A stretch of DNA of 64,000 nucleotides from Gaeumannomyces sp. JS-464. Its lineage: Eukaryota; Ascomycota; Sordariomycetes; Magnaporthales; Magnaporthaceae. The stretch is taken from contig NGZR01000003.1 in the NCBI GenBank assembly GCA_002197995.1, forward strand, positions 930,001-994,000, written 5' to 3'. Within the stretch, counting starts at the first letter, position 1, and every line of letters starts with the position of its first letter. Below the pieces are notes generated by a model. That model ran no database searches, was not told where the DNA came from, and worked only from the letters and a program-made list of their open reading frames with translations. The position numbers and the translations under genes were made by a program. This document shows, piece by piece, positions 47,118 to 57,012 of this stretch.

Positions 47118-48362
47118 ATGGAGCCCGAGGGGCCTGGAGACGACTCCGAAAACCTACACAGCCAAGTGCTCTGGACTACGCTGTCTGAAATCGTCTCTCG
47201 ACCGACTGCAACGGGAACGACGAGCCACGACTCCTCCCCTGAGAGCGACCCCGTCGACTGTTGCGTCATCTGCCTCGATGTCGTGTCGGACCCCTGCGAG
47301 GCGAGGCCCTGCGGCCATCGCAACTTCGACTTCCTCTGCCTCGTCAACTGGCTAAATCATAGCCCATCTTGCCCGCTGTGCAAAGCCGAAGTCGCGCAGG
47401 TCCGGTATCAGTTCGAGGATGCTGGCAGCGACCCCTCGTCTCGTGTCTACACCACATATAACGTTCCCCGCGCCTCAACCAACAAACCCGAACCAGGACG
47501 CCGACCTGCTCGCCCGTCTTTCCGCCAAGGGCTCGCCAACAGACATCGGGCTTTTGGATCGCGGCCACGAGTGTCAACTCGGCCACGTCGTGCGCCGCCG
47601 AGCGCCTCCGCTATCGCAGCCAGAGAGACGGAAGAGGTCCCAGCGCTGGAGCGCCGACGCCGTATATACCGACTCAAGCTTTTCTCCCTCCACGTCGGCA
47701 CGAACCGCATCACGCGATACACAGACCTGACCCCTCGGATGTTTGACTCGGACCCTGAGCTGGTCTCGCGCGCGCGCATGTGGATCCGTCGGGAGCTGCG
47801 CGTGTTTGGTTTTCTTTGCGCCCCGAACACCGGGAGACCGGCGCCGGCCCCAGCTTCAAATAACGGTAGTGCCGGCACCAGCAGCAGCCGCACTCACAAC
47901 GCTGAACGCTCAACTCGCAAACTCAGCAACAACGCGGAGTTCCTCCTCGAGTACATCGTTGCCATCCTGAGGACTGTGGACATCAACGGCAGCCGCGGCC
48001 AGGCCGAGGAGATGCTGCAGGAGTTCCTGGGCCAGGAGCATACCAGGCTCTTCTTGCACGAGCTGCGGAGCTGGTTGCGCAGCCCTTACACAACCCTTGA
48101 AAACTGGGACGCCCACGTACAATACGACGAAACCAAGTCGACACCGGCGGCCGCCATCCAGCGGAATTCGGTTGGCGATCCCGGGCGTAGGCAGGAAAAC
48201 GACCAGGAGCGTCGGCCTGCCGCATATCCCGACCACTACTCCGGCCACGGCGCAGCAAGGCTCCATGGCTCCCGGACAAGTTCCAGGGATCGCTGGTCAC
48301 CATATTCCACACGCACCTCCTCGCGTGTAGATGCAGCTGAGCCAAGTATACGCACGATATGA
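47118..48362 (+). CDS. RING-type zinc finger protein, putative E3 ubiquitin ligase
   Basis: Single exon, 414 residues from the ATG at 47118 (MEPEGPGDD); an in-frame upstream ATG at 46952 would add 55 residues. The RING lies at about residues 50-95: CVICLDVVSDPCEARPCGHR, then NFDFLCLVNWLNHSPSCPLCK. It resembles C3HC4 fingers, but one zinc-ligand position reads as Asn/Asp within HRNFDFLC. Beyond a basic linker there are two conserved blocks, YRLKLFSLHVGTNRITRYTD through RMWIRRELRVFGFL and LLEYIVAILRTVDINGSRGQ through HELRSWLRSPYTTLENWD. I have seen such blocks in fungal RING proteins that resemble Topors but cannot name an orthologue. Tail-to-tail with the arrestin gene, 82 bases apart. Confidence 0.83.
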   Translation: MEPEGPGDDSENLHSQVLWTTLSEIVSRPTATGTTSHDSSPESDPVDCCVICLDVVSDPCEARPCGHRNFDFLCLVNWLNHSPSCPLCKAEVAQVRYQFEDAGSDPSSRVYTTYNVPRASTNKPEPGRRPARPSFRQGLANRHRAFGSRPRVSTRPRRAPPSASAIAARETEEVPALERRRRIYRLKLFSLHVGTNRITRYTDLTPRMFDSDPELVSRARMWIRRELRVFGFLCAPNTGRPAPAPASNNGSAGTSSSRTHNAERSTRKLSNNAEFLLEYIVAILRTVDINGSRGQAEEMLQEFLGQEHTRLFLHELRSWLRSPYTTLENWDAHVQYDETKSTPAAAIQRNSVGDPGRRQENDQERRPAAYPDHYSGHGAARLHGSRTSSRDRWSPYSTRTSSRVDAAEPSIRTI

Positions 48363-48444
48363 CTGGGCATGCTATTTCTGCTGCGTGGGTTTTGATCAAA
48401 TTATTATGGATAAATGTCGGATCCATCAAATCATCCGTTTTACA

Positions 48445-49878
48445 CTACCCATCTATCACAGCATTCATTACACCAGCCGCCACTTCCAGACCTATGAGCG
48501 TGCCGTCCATGGCCATGCTACCGAATTGCCCACCTTGGTCCCCTGATTGGGGGCTTCTCGTTGCTTCGGCGAAGCTGGGTGGCGGCAATGGTTCCTCGGT
48601 CGGCGGGTAGACCCGAGTGTCGACTGGCGGAGTTACTTCTAGAGAGGACTCAAACTTGTGCTTAGTTATCTCACCGGCGATGTCGAGCTGAACTTCGAAA
48701 CGAATGCCGTACATCCGCTGTATGATGTAGGTGGTGAAACTCGGACATAGGTCGTTCATGCCGAATATGCCTTTCCTTCCGAGGCGCAGTCTCACGTGCT
48801 CACCGATGTCGACCGGCGGCCAGTCCTCCGAGCATGGTATGTAGAACGGCGCCACCGGCTCTTTGTCCCCTTCCATCCTCGGGGGCGGCCACAGGATGAC
48901 CTGGGCCTTTTGCACAGCACTGGAGTCCTGCACATGCTGGCATCGAACAATCGTATTACCAATCAGAGACATGACGAGCTTTGCGAGCTTGATCTTCTGC
49001 GGCCTTCCCGTGATGGCGTCGCTCGACTGGCTGACATCGGGCACGAACCTGACCAGGACGGGTAGCGGGTCGGGGTCCTCGAGCTGGATGACGGTCGGGT
49101 GGCTGAACTCGACGCTCCCCGCAAACACGGGCACCCTGGACGAGCGGAACAGGTGCTGCGCCCGCTGGGACAGTGACAGCTTGGCGTCCGCCATGCCCGG
49201 CCCCAGGCGGTGCGTGGCGACCTGGGCGCGCTGGGCCGAGCGGCGGAGCCTGTGGTCCGTCAGGCGCGGTCCCGGCACGACCGTGTTGACGGTCAGGGGC
49301 AGGACGGCCTCGACCGTCTCGGGCTTCCGCTTCCCCACGAGCGAGATGGTGGCCCTGAGCCAGTACTCGACGGCGCCGTCGACGTCGTAGCCGAAGTGCA
49401 CGTAGGTGCCCGGCAGCGGGTGCGAGACCACGTCCCCGGGCGAGGCCGGGATGAAGGTGTTGTTGCTGTTGCTGTTGCTGTTGCTGTTGGAGGGCGGCAT
49501 GTTCTTCTCGTCGAACCCGACCGCGTCGACGCGCAGCGGCACCTGCACGCTGAACGGCCACGACGCCTCGGCCCCCTCGACCTTGGGTATCTGCAGGGCC
49601 CCGCCCGCGAGCCGCTGGGTGCGCGCCGCGCTGTCGACGAGCCGGAACGAGGCCGCGTGATACGTATGCGTCCTGTCGCCGCTCGAGTCCCTGCTCTTTT
49701 GCGTGACCCTGGTGTGGACGTGCCCGCACAGCGTTATGGAGACGTCGGCGTTGGGGTTGGCGGTGGGTGCCCTCCGGATGACGCGGCCGAGGACGATGTC
49801 GCCGGGCGAGAAGACGGTCTGGTCGTCCAGCAGCTCGATACTGAGCTCGGGGGTGCGCATCCGCCTGACTGGGCCCAT
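48445..49878 (-). CDS. Alpha-arrestin-like (arrestin N-domain) protein
   Basis: Single exon, 477 residues, frame intact. Arrestin-type beta sandwich: ELSIELLDDQTVFSPGDIVLGRV is the typical first strand pair, with paired strands continuing (VSITLCGHVHTRV, WPFSVQVPLRV, VEYWLRATISLVG). The second half continues with FRSSRVPVFAGSVEFSHPTV, then IVRCQHVQDSS and further strands. A Ser-Asn repeat (SNSNSNSNSNN, a GTTGCT microsatellite at about 49455-49490) sits in a loop. Fungal alpha-arrestins act as adaptors that recruit the ligase Rsp5 to membrane transporters through PPxY. Here the C-terminal site reads PPPSFAEA, with Phe in place of Tyr. Start could also be the Met at 49860. Function beyond adaptor is inferred. 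Confidence 0.82.
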   Translation of the reverse strand: MGPVRRMRTPELSIELLDDQTVFSPGDIVLGRVIRRAPTANPNADVSITLCGHVHTRVTQKSRDSSGDRTHTYHAASFRLVDSAARTQRLAGGALQIPKVEGAEASWPFSVQVPLRVDAVGFDEKNMPPSNSNSNSNSNNTFIPASPGDVVSHPLPGTYVHFGYDVDGAVEYWLRATISLVGKRKPETVEAVLPLTVNTVVPGPRLTDHRLRRSAQRAQVATHRLGPGMADAKLSLSQRAQHLFRSSRVPVFAGSVEFSHPTVIQLEDPDPLPVLVRFVPDVSQSSDAITGRPQKIKLAKLVMSLIGNTIVRCQHVQDSSAVQKAQVILWPPPRMEGDKEPVAPFYIPCSEDWPPVDIGEHVRLRLGRKGIFGMNDLCPSFTTYIIQRMYGIRFEVQLDIAGEITKHKFESSLEVTPPVDTRVYPPTEEPLPPPSFAEATRSPQSGDQGGQFGSMAMDGTLIGLEVAAGVMNAVIDG

Positions 49879-50348
49879 TTTTCTCTAGGGTTGTTGTTTC
49901 GTGTTGGGCAGATAAAATGGAATATTCACTTCCCTGCCTCTAAATCATGTTCAGGTCATCTCACGTCGACGACGGCATCCATCTCCATATATATACACCT
50001 GCAGTGAGGCTGACATGACCTCCAACTCAACCATGGCTTATCTTCCCCTGAGACGCTCCGGGGTTAATTCAATACCACCTTTGCAAGGCTCAGCCCATTA
50101 CCTAGCAAAGGATCGCCCACGCGGTCGCCAGCAAGGGGTGGCATCACACATGTCCGGCTCGGCGACACAGCTCATGGCTGTTCGTAAAAGTCAGATGACC
50201 CCTCCTTGGCCTTTTTGCGCTGCCACCCAACAGCACTCATTGGCGAGATGAACGCCCCGCCCCCAGCCAGAATCTTGGACAGCGGGTCCCGACATTTGAC
50301 ATCTCATTCTGGAAATCCCACCATAATTATTACATGGATGTGCTTTTA
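49879..50348. other. Intergenic region
   Basis: 470 bases with the arrestin promoter and the 3' end of the DUF7580-type gene. Nothing else seen. Confidence 0.55.
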
Positions 50349-52303
50349 TCATCCAAGGAAAGCATCCACCACGTCGACTTCCCTTTTCAAAGCCAGGACC
50401 ACATCCTCATATATGCCCTTCTGAGTTTCCGTATTGTTTAGACTGATTCTAGAGCCGCTGGCGGCCCAGGGCGGTTGAAGACAGACGTCTATGGCCTTTG
50501 TGTACGTCGGCAGGCAGTTCTGGCTCATAGTCTTGGACAAAAGCACGCGCTTGGCAACACTGAGGTCCGTGAGCGGCGTTTCGTTGCCGTGGAGGAAGTC
50601 GACGCCTCGGATGTAGTAGCTCTCAATTGGTCTCCAGCAATGGATTTCGAGCAGCAGAATTCCCAACCTCAAAATGCCGGGATTCCCATGGTGGTGCGGG
50701 TCTCGGCTGGGCGGCTCAGCCCCGAGAGGGACGGTATGGGTAGCTGCACTTAGGTATGGCCGCTTGAGATCCAGGCCGCTGGCTGTGGAAAAGAAGAATA
50801 TGCTGTGCTTGCTCCATTGGTCACTTATCCAAGGGCTTTCGTGCAGTTGCAGGACGGACTGGGCCAGGATCAAGGCAAGGCGCCGCCGTTCTATCATCGA
50901 AGGCGCCGCCGTGTTTTGCAAAATCTCTCCCAGAGAAACTTCGGGTTTCGTCCGCAGGTACTGGACTTCGGGCCTCCGCCAGTTGAGCTGCCAGTAAACC
51001 TCGTGGGCAGGCTCTAGATCCTCGACGAGAAGCTGGAATCTTTGATCAGGGCTGTGGGCATCTCGCAAAATGTCGCAGATTTTCTCGAGTCGAGTTCGAG
51101 ACCAGTCCTTTTGGTTGCTGTCGTGTGGGCTCCGACGACGAGTTAGTGGGCCGTGGGAGCTACTCGAAGGGCAGGCCAATGTGTTTACCTTGGAGGCTTG
51201 ATAGCAATCGTCCCTTCTCGCCACTTCCATGGGGCTTGGGATGGGGGATTTGCCGGCCGGGCAGTGTGGGCTTGGGGCGGCGTAATGTGAAGATCGGGGA
51301 TTTGGAGCGGAGGGATCCGGAAGGCAGGGATCTGGCAAGGCACATCTTGGGGAATGAAAGCGTGGGAAGGGGGGCCTTGCGACTGGTGACGCGACATCAA
51401 ACAGTCGAACGACAGCTGGAAGCCTGTTTGAGCGGTGTTCTGTCCTCGGCTGGCGCATCCAGCAAGCGAAAAACGGGCCTCGTGCATTGTAGGGCACTGG
51501 CAAGCCCAGTATTTCCAGATGGCGTTGAACATTTTGCGGGAGAGATTCCGGATAAGAGGCAGGTTCGGTGGTGTCGCAGAATCGCCCAGAGCCTGTCTCC
51601 TATCCGCCCGTGAGCAAGCCGTGTCAACGACGGCGCTTATTCGCTTATTCCAGCCCCTGAGGTTTTTCAAGCAAGCCTCTCTGTCTTTCTCCTTTTTATG
51701 GAAACGAAACCGTTCCCAAAAGCTGCTTTTCAGGGTTCTTTCATCCAGCCCTTTCTGGAACTCCTTGATTTTCTCGATCATTCTTCCTTGGTCCTCCCGG
51801 TCAGATTTTGACAAACGCACTGTTCTGTCCATTATTAGGCGGCCGAGGAGCTTCAGCACCTTTCCCATCGTAATTTGGAAAGTTGCGTGGTGGTCCGCGG
51901 AGGAAAACAACCTCCCAAGTGCTGCCGAGAGGCCATCGTCGGCTTCACTGTCGTATTTTTCCAGCTCCCTGTTTTGTTTCACCTCCTGTTTCCTTTCTTC
52001 GGAGACTGGATCTCACAATTGTTGATGAGTACCTAGGCGCTTACGTTCCACCGGCCACTCATGGCTTCTACCAACTGCAGAGGGAAAGACATCACTTACT
52101 GCCAGGCAGATGATCTACCACCGTTTCGAGCTGCGCTCGAAGGAACCAAGCCTCATAATGGAACGATTCGTAAAAATCTGCTAACATCTCGTCCCTTTTC
52201 GCCGATCTGGTTGCGTTCCAGGCTGCTGTTCCATAGCCTTTGGTAGCTTCGAAAAAAAGGGGAGGACAGCCAAAACAATACCTGCCACCTCGAACCCGGA
52301 CAT
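50349..52303 (-). CDS. DUF7580-type fungal protein (HeLo-like N-terminus), accessory
   Basis: Exons on the minus strand are 52303-52100, 52005-51189 and 51117-50349, about 596 residues. The start MSGFEVAGIVLAVLPFFFEATKGYG is the glycine/hydrophobic opening shared by many fungal HeLo/SesA-like signalling proteins. The middle is helical (HATFQITMGKVLKLLGRLI, RNLSRKMFNAIWKYWACQC). A low-complexity Pro-rich stretch follows. The C-terminal domain (LGEILQNTAAPSMIERRRLA, LILAQSVLQLHESPWI, GNPGILRLGILLLEIHCWRP) matches the fungal DUF7580 family, whose end resembles a decayed kinase C-lobe. One base is missing in the A7 run 52252-52258; restoring it gives an exact codon count. Divergent, 539 bases away, from the zinc-finger/pseudokinase gene. 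Function unknown; a role in self/non-self or stress signalling is only an inference. Confidence 0.75.
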
Positions 52304-52842
52304 CTTGGCTGGGTGGTCTGTAATGCTTTGGCAGGGACGTGGCGCTGGCGTGTGAAGGCGAGAACACACAGAGGATTGTGTCAACTATGTAGTGTGTGCG
52401 CGCGCGCGCCCCGCGTTGAAGAAAGGGAGTATAGCGACAGCCTGAGCGGGGGTTTGAAGTGAGGCTGGGGCCGAAACTTGCATATGCATTCGCGCGGTGA
52501 TTAGCTGCACTTCCTGCATTGGTGTGGCCTAAATAATGGATGCGTAGAGATCAACGAAAGGGCAAATCACATTGTTGCCTTTGCCCGATGGTGTGTTGCA
52601 GTCGGGCACTGGTGTCATGGGAAGGGACAACGGGTGGCTACCTCCTCTCTGTCCTCGTGCTTCCCTCCCCGCCGTCGCCTGCCAACCCTCGCCAAAGTTG
52701 CCCCCAACCTGAGCCGTCGTCAGAGTGATAAGATTCCGAAAAAAAAACCCTTTCCGGACCATCAACGGCCAAAATCGACTTGCTAATACGACTCGCTTTT
52801 GTGCATTTGATATCAACACGGGCACCGCAGCAAGCATCGAGA
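52304..52842. promoter_or_regulatory. Divergent promoter region, DUF7580 gene / zinc-finger pseudokinase gene
   Basis: 539 bases between the two divergent start codons of the accessory-looking pair, so the genes may share control. It contains an 18-base alternating purine-pyrimidine stretch (52392-52409). No recognised operator. Confidence 0.5.
52392..52409. repeat. Alternating (GT)n(GC)n tract
   Basis: 18 bases of strict purine-pyrimidine alternation ending in CG repeats; such sequence can adopt Z-DNA. Seen directly; any role is speculation. Confidence 0.6.
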
Positions 52843-55800
52843 ATGGACTTGTGCGATGCTGCGGAGAGATGCAGAGATCACCTACTCAGTGCCAGCACAG
52901 ATCGAGCCCTCGATCCCGACCTGAGACTCCAGCTCGAGGGTGAGCTCGTTCGCTTCTTGATGTGGGCAGGGAACGTCGGTATCTTCGCTCGAGATTCTGC
53001 GTCCCTGGATCATCGTCTGCGTAGCGACCTAGACACTGTCGAGGTCCTCAAGTCCACGCTCAAACTGTTGCGAGACAGCATAAATCTCATGATAAACCCC
53101 CTCTCATTGAGGATCTCGAGGACGATGTTGCTGCCGATCAAGGGAGCATTGGCATCAAGGGAAAGCCCGAGGATTTGGCGGGAGATTCCATTTCAGGATC
53201 CTCCTCAGGGCATTCGTCCTCCTCATCGTCGGCCATCAGTCTTGATCCGGAGATCGAAGACGATGATAACGCAGCAGGTGATCCCGCGCATAAATCACCC
53301 ATCAGCACCGTGAAAGAAGTGATGGATCGACTGTACAGGATGGCATCCTTGATCAGAAAACCACCTTCGTCGAGCGAGAACGCTAGAGTCCATCAATTCC
53401 TCAATAGGATGCGTCAGAAGCCTGCCTCTGAGGACCTGCAAGAGGTTGGAACGCATTTGAAAGATATTGAAGACCACGTCCGCAGCCATCTTGAAGCGAT
53501 CCACCTCGTACAAAAATCACAAAACAAAATCTCAGAGGTCCTGAGAGAGCGCCTAGTCGCCGCGGCTGTCTTCCGCCGATTGAAGCTTATATATCGAAAT
53601 CGCCACCAGCAGAAGCTTCGTCAGGGCGCCTGGGCCGGGACGATACACCCTCGCTTTCAGCCTCATATCATTCCGGTCAACGAGACCGAGCAGAACCAAC
53701 CGACCACTCAGCACCCATCGGGTCGGGAGATCCACAGGTACATGCAACAGCTCGGACAGCGGATTACGGCTGCGCCCAGCCAAGTCATGTCATCTACCAA
53801 TGCCTCGTCGGCGCCACGGCTCGCGAGCTATGCCAAGTCTGTGGCATATTCCGGGATGACAGAGGCAGCCGTGGAAAGGCAACGAAACCTCAACGTCCCA
53901 GCCCCGCCAACTGAGCAGGAACAGTCAGAATGTCCGTTCTGCTTTCGGGTCATCCCTCGGGATATGAAAGCAGAGCCTCGATGGACGTATGTGTGATGGC
54001 TTGCGAGCCCCTTCACCAGCTTCACCATTGGATGTGACTTTTTTTTTTTTTTTTTTTTTTTTTTGCTAATTTGATGAAACTGTATAATTAGGAGCCACGT
54101 TCTTGAAATATTGACCCTTACGTCTGTTTATTCGAGTCTTGCGAAGACGGCAACATTTCGTTCCCGTCTATCAAAGATTGGCTGTCTCATATGCAGTGGC
54201 AACACACCTCAATCTGGGCATGTCAAACGTGCCAAAATACGGGCCACGAATACCACTCCTATACCAGCGCCTTGGAAATGGAACAGCACATTCGGACCGA
54301 GCATTATGGGTCTTTCACCGAAGCTCAATTACCTGACCTAGTTCATCTCAACTGCCTGCCCGCCCAGGATACCTTTACCATCCTTGCACTTTCAAACGAC
54401 CTGAAAGTTTTGGGCGCTGGGGGCGATGGTGGCACTCTCCACGAGTGTCCTATCTGCTTGAATTTCCAGGATTCTCCACGTCCAGAACCCGATTCGCTCC
54501 CATCAACTCCACCACCACAAGGACCGAGCAATATCCAGCACCATATTCTACAACATCTGGAGTCGATTGCTCTGCTTTCCCTTCCGAGACGAGAAACGGA
54601 CGAGATTGAAACGCTTGCCACATCCAGACAACTCCAGAGGAGCCGGGGCCAAAGTGCCTCGAGCCAGTATCAACGTTCTCATCGGGAATTCGACGAAGCC
54701 GATGTCCTTTCTGCAGGCATTGATGAAAACGGGTCGGTAGACCCCCATGCCCTCGACAGGAGATGGGAGCAAGAGTATCCTGGAGCTGGCACTGAATCAC
54801 CCAAAGTCCGCGCCTTGTGGGATGATGTCTTCTTGGAACTCAGGCCTTCGGGGCGGCCAAGCAACCCAAGCGAAGATTCCCTCCTTATGCACTTGCGTTC
54901 AAAACAGAAGGAACAGCCGCCGTATGGGGACCCTGAACACCCCCCCGGCATCGCTTCCAATATCGACTCGCAATCCCTCCAAGGGGAAGCCTCAGGCTCC
55001 AAAGCGACAGAAGGCAGTCCAGCAACTCCTTGCCCCCGTCATTTTAGCCGGGCGATGAAGGAGCGTCTACAACGGGCAATAGACAGGACATCTTCGAGTC
55101 TGACGGGCAAATTCCTGCCACAAAGCGATCTCGAACGCCTTATCAACACAGCAAATGTGCTTGACATCGTACTGGAATCGGAGCCAGTGCAGAGCCAGAG
55201 CATAGGTAGAAGGCTTTGGAGGGCACTGGCTGCCAGGCGACCCAAGCCGACGCCAAGCCAAGTAGCCGAGGCCGAGGGGCTGTCCAAGAAAGTCGTTCAA
55301 CCCGTCCACGACAACCAATCCAAGATACCGGGGTATCGGCAGCCACACAACTGCAGTGGCTATCGCAAAATCTTTGTCATTCTTTTGCTTATCGACCGGC
55401 TCGACCAACTACGCTCTTTTGTTGAGGCTGGGGTTTGTGACGACGACCTTCCTCTCATTCCTGCCCAGTCCGTGGGTCAAAAGCCGCGCAGACTGGGACG
55501 TCGAGGAGAGAAGGAACAGAACGAACAGTCTGGCTTGGAGTTCGGTCAAGGGTTAAGTCCGCTTCAAGTTGAGGCGTTTACGGACAAGCAACGAATTGTT
55601 TGCGTGGCGACTCTAAGAGGATCAAGCGCGGAGAGAGTTCCTCACTATTGCATTCTCGAGTCTCTAACACTACCGTGGGCGTCGACCGTGAAAGTTTACG
55701 GTGGCCTCAGAGACATCGACGGGGTTAGAATACACCCTGACTACCATGACTTCCGGAAAGACAAGGTATTTATCAAATTCGTCATTGGGACTGCTCTATC

Positions 55801-57012
55801 GATTTACAACAAGCTAATATTAACACCCGACCATCCTCCTGCCACAGACCCCAGATCACGAACCCCAACTCTTCGCCCTCAAGCGGTTCACCGACAAAGC
55901 CAAATTCGAATGGGAACGTCTCCTCCTGAACCACATTCACGAGCACAAACACCAGAACATGGCTCTAGCCGGTATCAGTCAAGGAGAGTCTTACTATCTC
56001 GTCTTTCCATGGGCCGAAACAGATCTTGTGGGATATTGGAAACTCGAGCGACCTAGCCCCAAATCCGCACACTGGCTTGTCCAACAGTGCCTCGGGCTCA
56101 CCGAAGCGCTTCATCAACTCCATTACCATTGTGTGACCCCCGATGTCAAGATGAAATTGCTACTAGGGAAGCCAGGTCTAAGGCGGCCAGAAGCAATCTC
56201 AAACACTGGGGATTCCATCAGCCCACCAGATGGGGCTCCCCTAACTCTATTGATGGGCCGGCATGGCAACATCAAACCAGAGAACATTTTATGGTTCCCC
56301 GACGAGGACGGCGGGACCTTGAAAATCACTGGCCTCAGTGCTTTCATTTTCCAAGAGCACCCAGGCGAAGGGCGCGTGCCACCTAGGACTAGAGACTACC
56401 GGTCCCCCGAGGTCGATATAGGTGGACCTGTGAGCTCACTTTGCGACATATGGTCGCTTGGGTGCACATTCCTTGAATTTATGACGTGGTACTTCTACGG
56501 CTGGGCTGGAGTGGCACAGTTCAAGGAAAAGAGGTTGTTAGGAGATAGATTCACAGATAACGCGATACATCGCGTCAAATTCCGGACATCCGTCTTCTTT
56601 GGAATCGACAAGCACGGTCAGCCTCGACTCAAGGAGGCCGTTCTCGAGGTGAGTGCCTGTGACACACCCGTACTTGCGGAAGTCTGCAGGATCATCAAAA
56701 TAAATTGTCAAAAGGAGACCAGGATCTTCTAACCTACCTAGGCACCTAGGTAGGTAGCTGATCAAGGCTAACGCACAACCATCATTACAGCAAATCATCA
56801 ATATCCGTCATTACCCCGAATGTCCGGCAAGCATCCGCGACTTGCTGGACGTGGTCACGGCGCACATGCTGGTGACCGGATTGGAACCTGGGAGCAACCG
56901 ACAAGCTGGCACACGATCCGGGGCGCCAACGGTCGCGGCGATGATCAAAAGCATTTTCGAAAGGTGTAAGCAGTCCCATGAATACGCGAGCAAGCCATAT
57001 GCGACGGATTAA
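52843..57012 (+). CDS. C2H2 zinc-finger / protein pseudokinase fusion, accessory fungal gene
   Basis: Exons are 52843-53986, 54092-55765, 55848-56648 and 56791-57012, about 1280 residues. Residues 1-90 are helical (LEGELVRFLMWAGNVGIFAR is typical of fungal C2H2/NLR-type N-termini). A zinc-finger cluster spans about 366-440 (ECPFCF; PYVCLFESC; WLSHMQWQH; IWACQTC), with ECPICL near 470. A disordered region follows, then SGYRKIFVILLLIDR (about 800), common before fungal accessory kinases. The kinase domain spans about 915-1250: FALKRF keeps the ATP-site Lys; RDYRSPEV and CDIWSLGC are normal. The catalytic loop, however, reads HGNIKPENIL (Asp replaced by Asn) and the DFG site reads KITGLS, lacking Asp-Phe. 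It is therefore a predicted pseudokinase. Bases are missing at the C5 run 53097-53101 and near 54107. Confidence 0.82.
54039..54064. repeat. T26 homopolymer in an intron
   Basis: Run of 26 T inside the first intron of the zinc-finger/pseudokinase gene, directly before a GCTAAT branch-site candidate; it would act as a very long polypyrimidine tract. Length is likely to be misread by sequencing. Confidence 0.9.
56732..56755. repeat. Inverted repeat (11-bp arms, 2-bp spacer) in an intron
   Basis: ACCTACCTAGG and CCTAGGTAGGT separated by CA, in the last intron (56649-56790) of the zinc-finger/pseudokinase gene, about 15 bases before its CTAAC branch site. Perfectly complementary arms could fold as a hairpin. 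Confidence 0.85.

Noticed and set aside
49210..50007. Long plus-strand open frame antisense to the arrestin gene
   Set aside because: It is the mirror of a GC-rich conserved gene; its composition (Arg/Gly/Val repeats) is that of a shadow frame and it has no motifs.
1..57012. Genome-wide programmed +1/-1 frameshifting as the explanation for broken genes
   Set aside because: There is no shared slippery sequence or downstream structure, and the sites lie in unrelated genes at ordinary base runs; sequence error is simpler.
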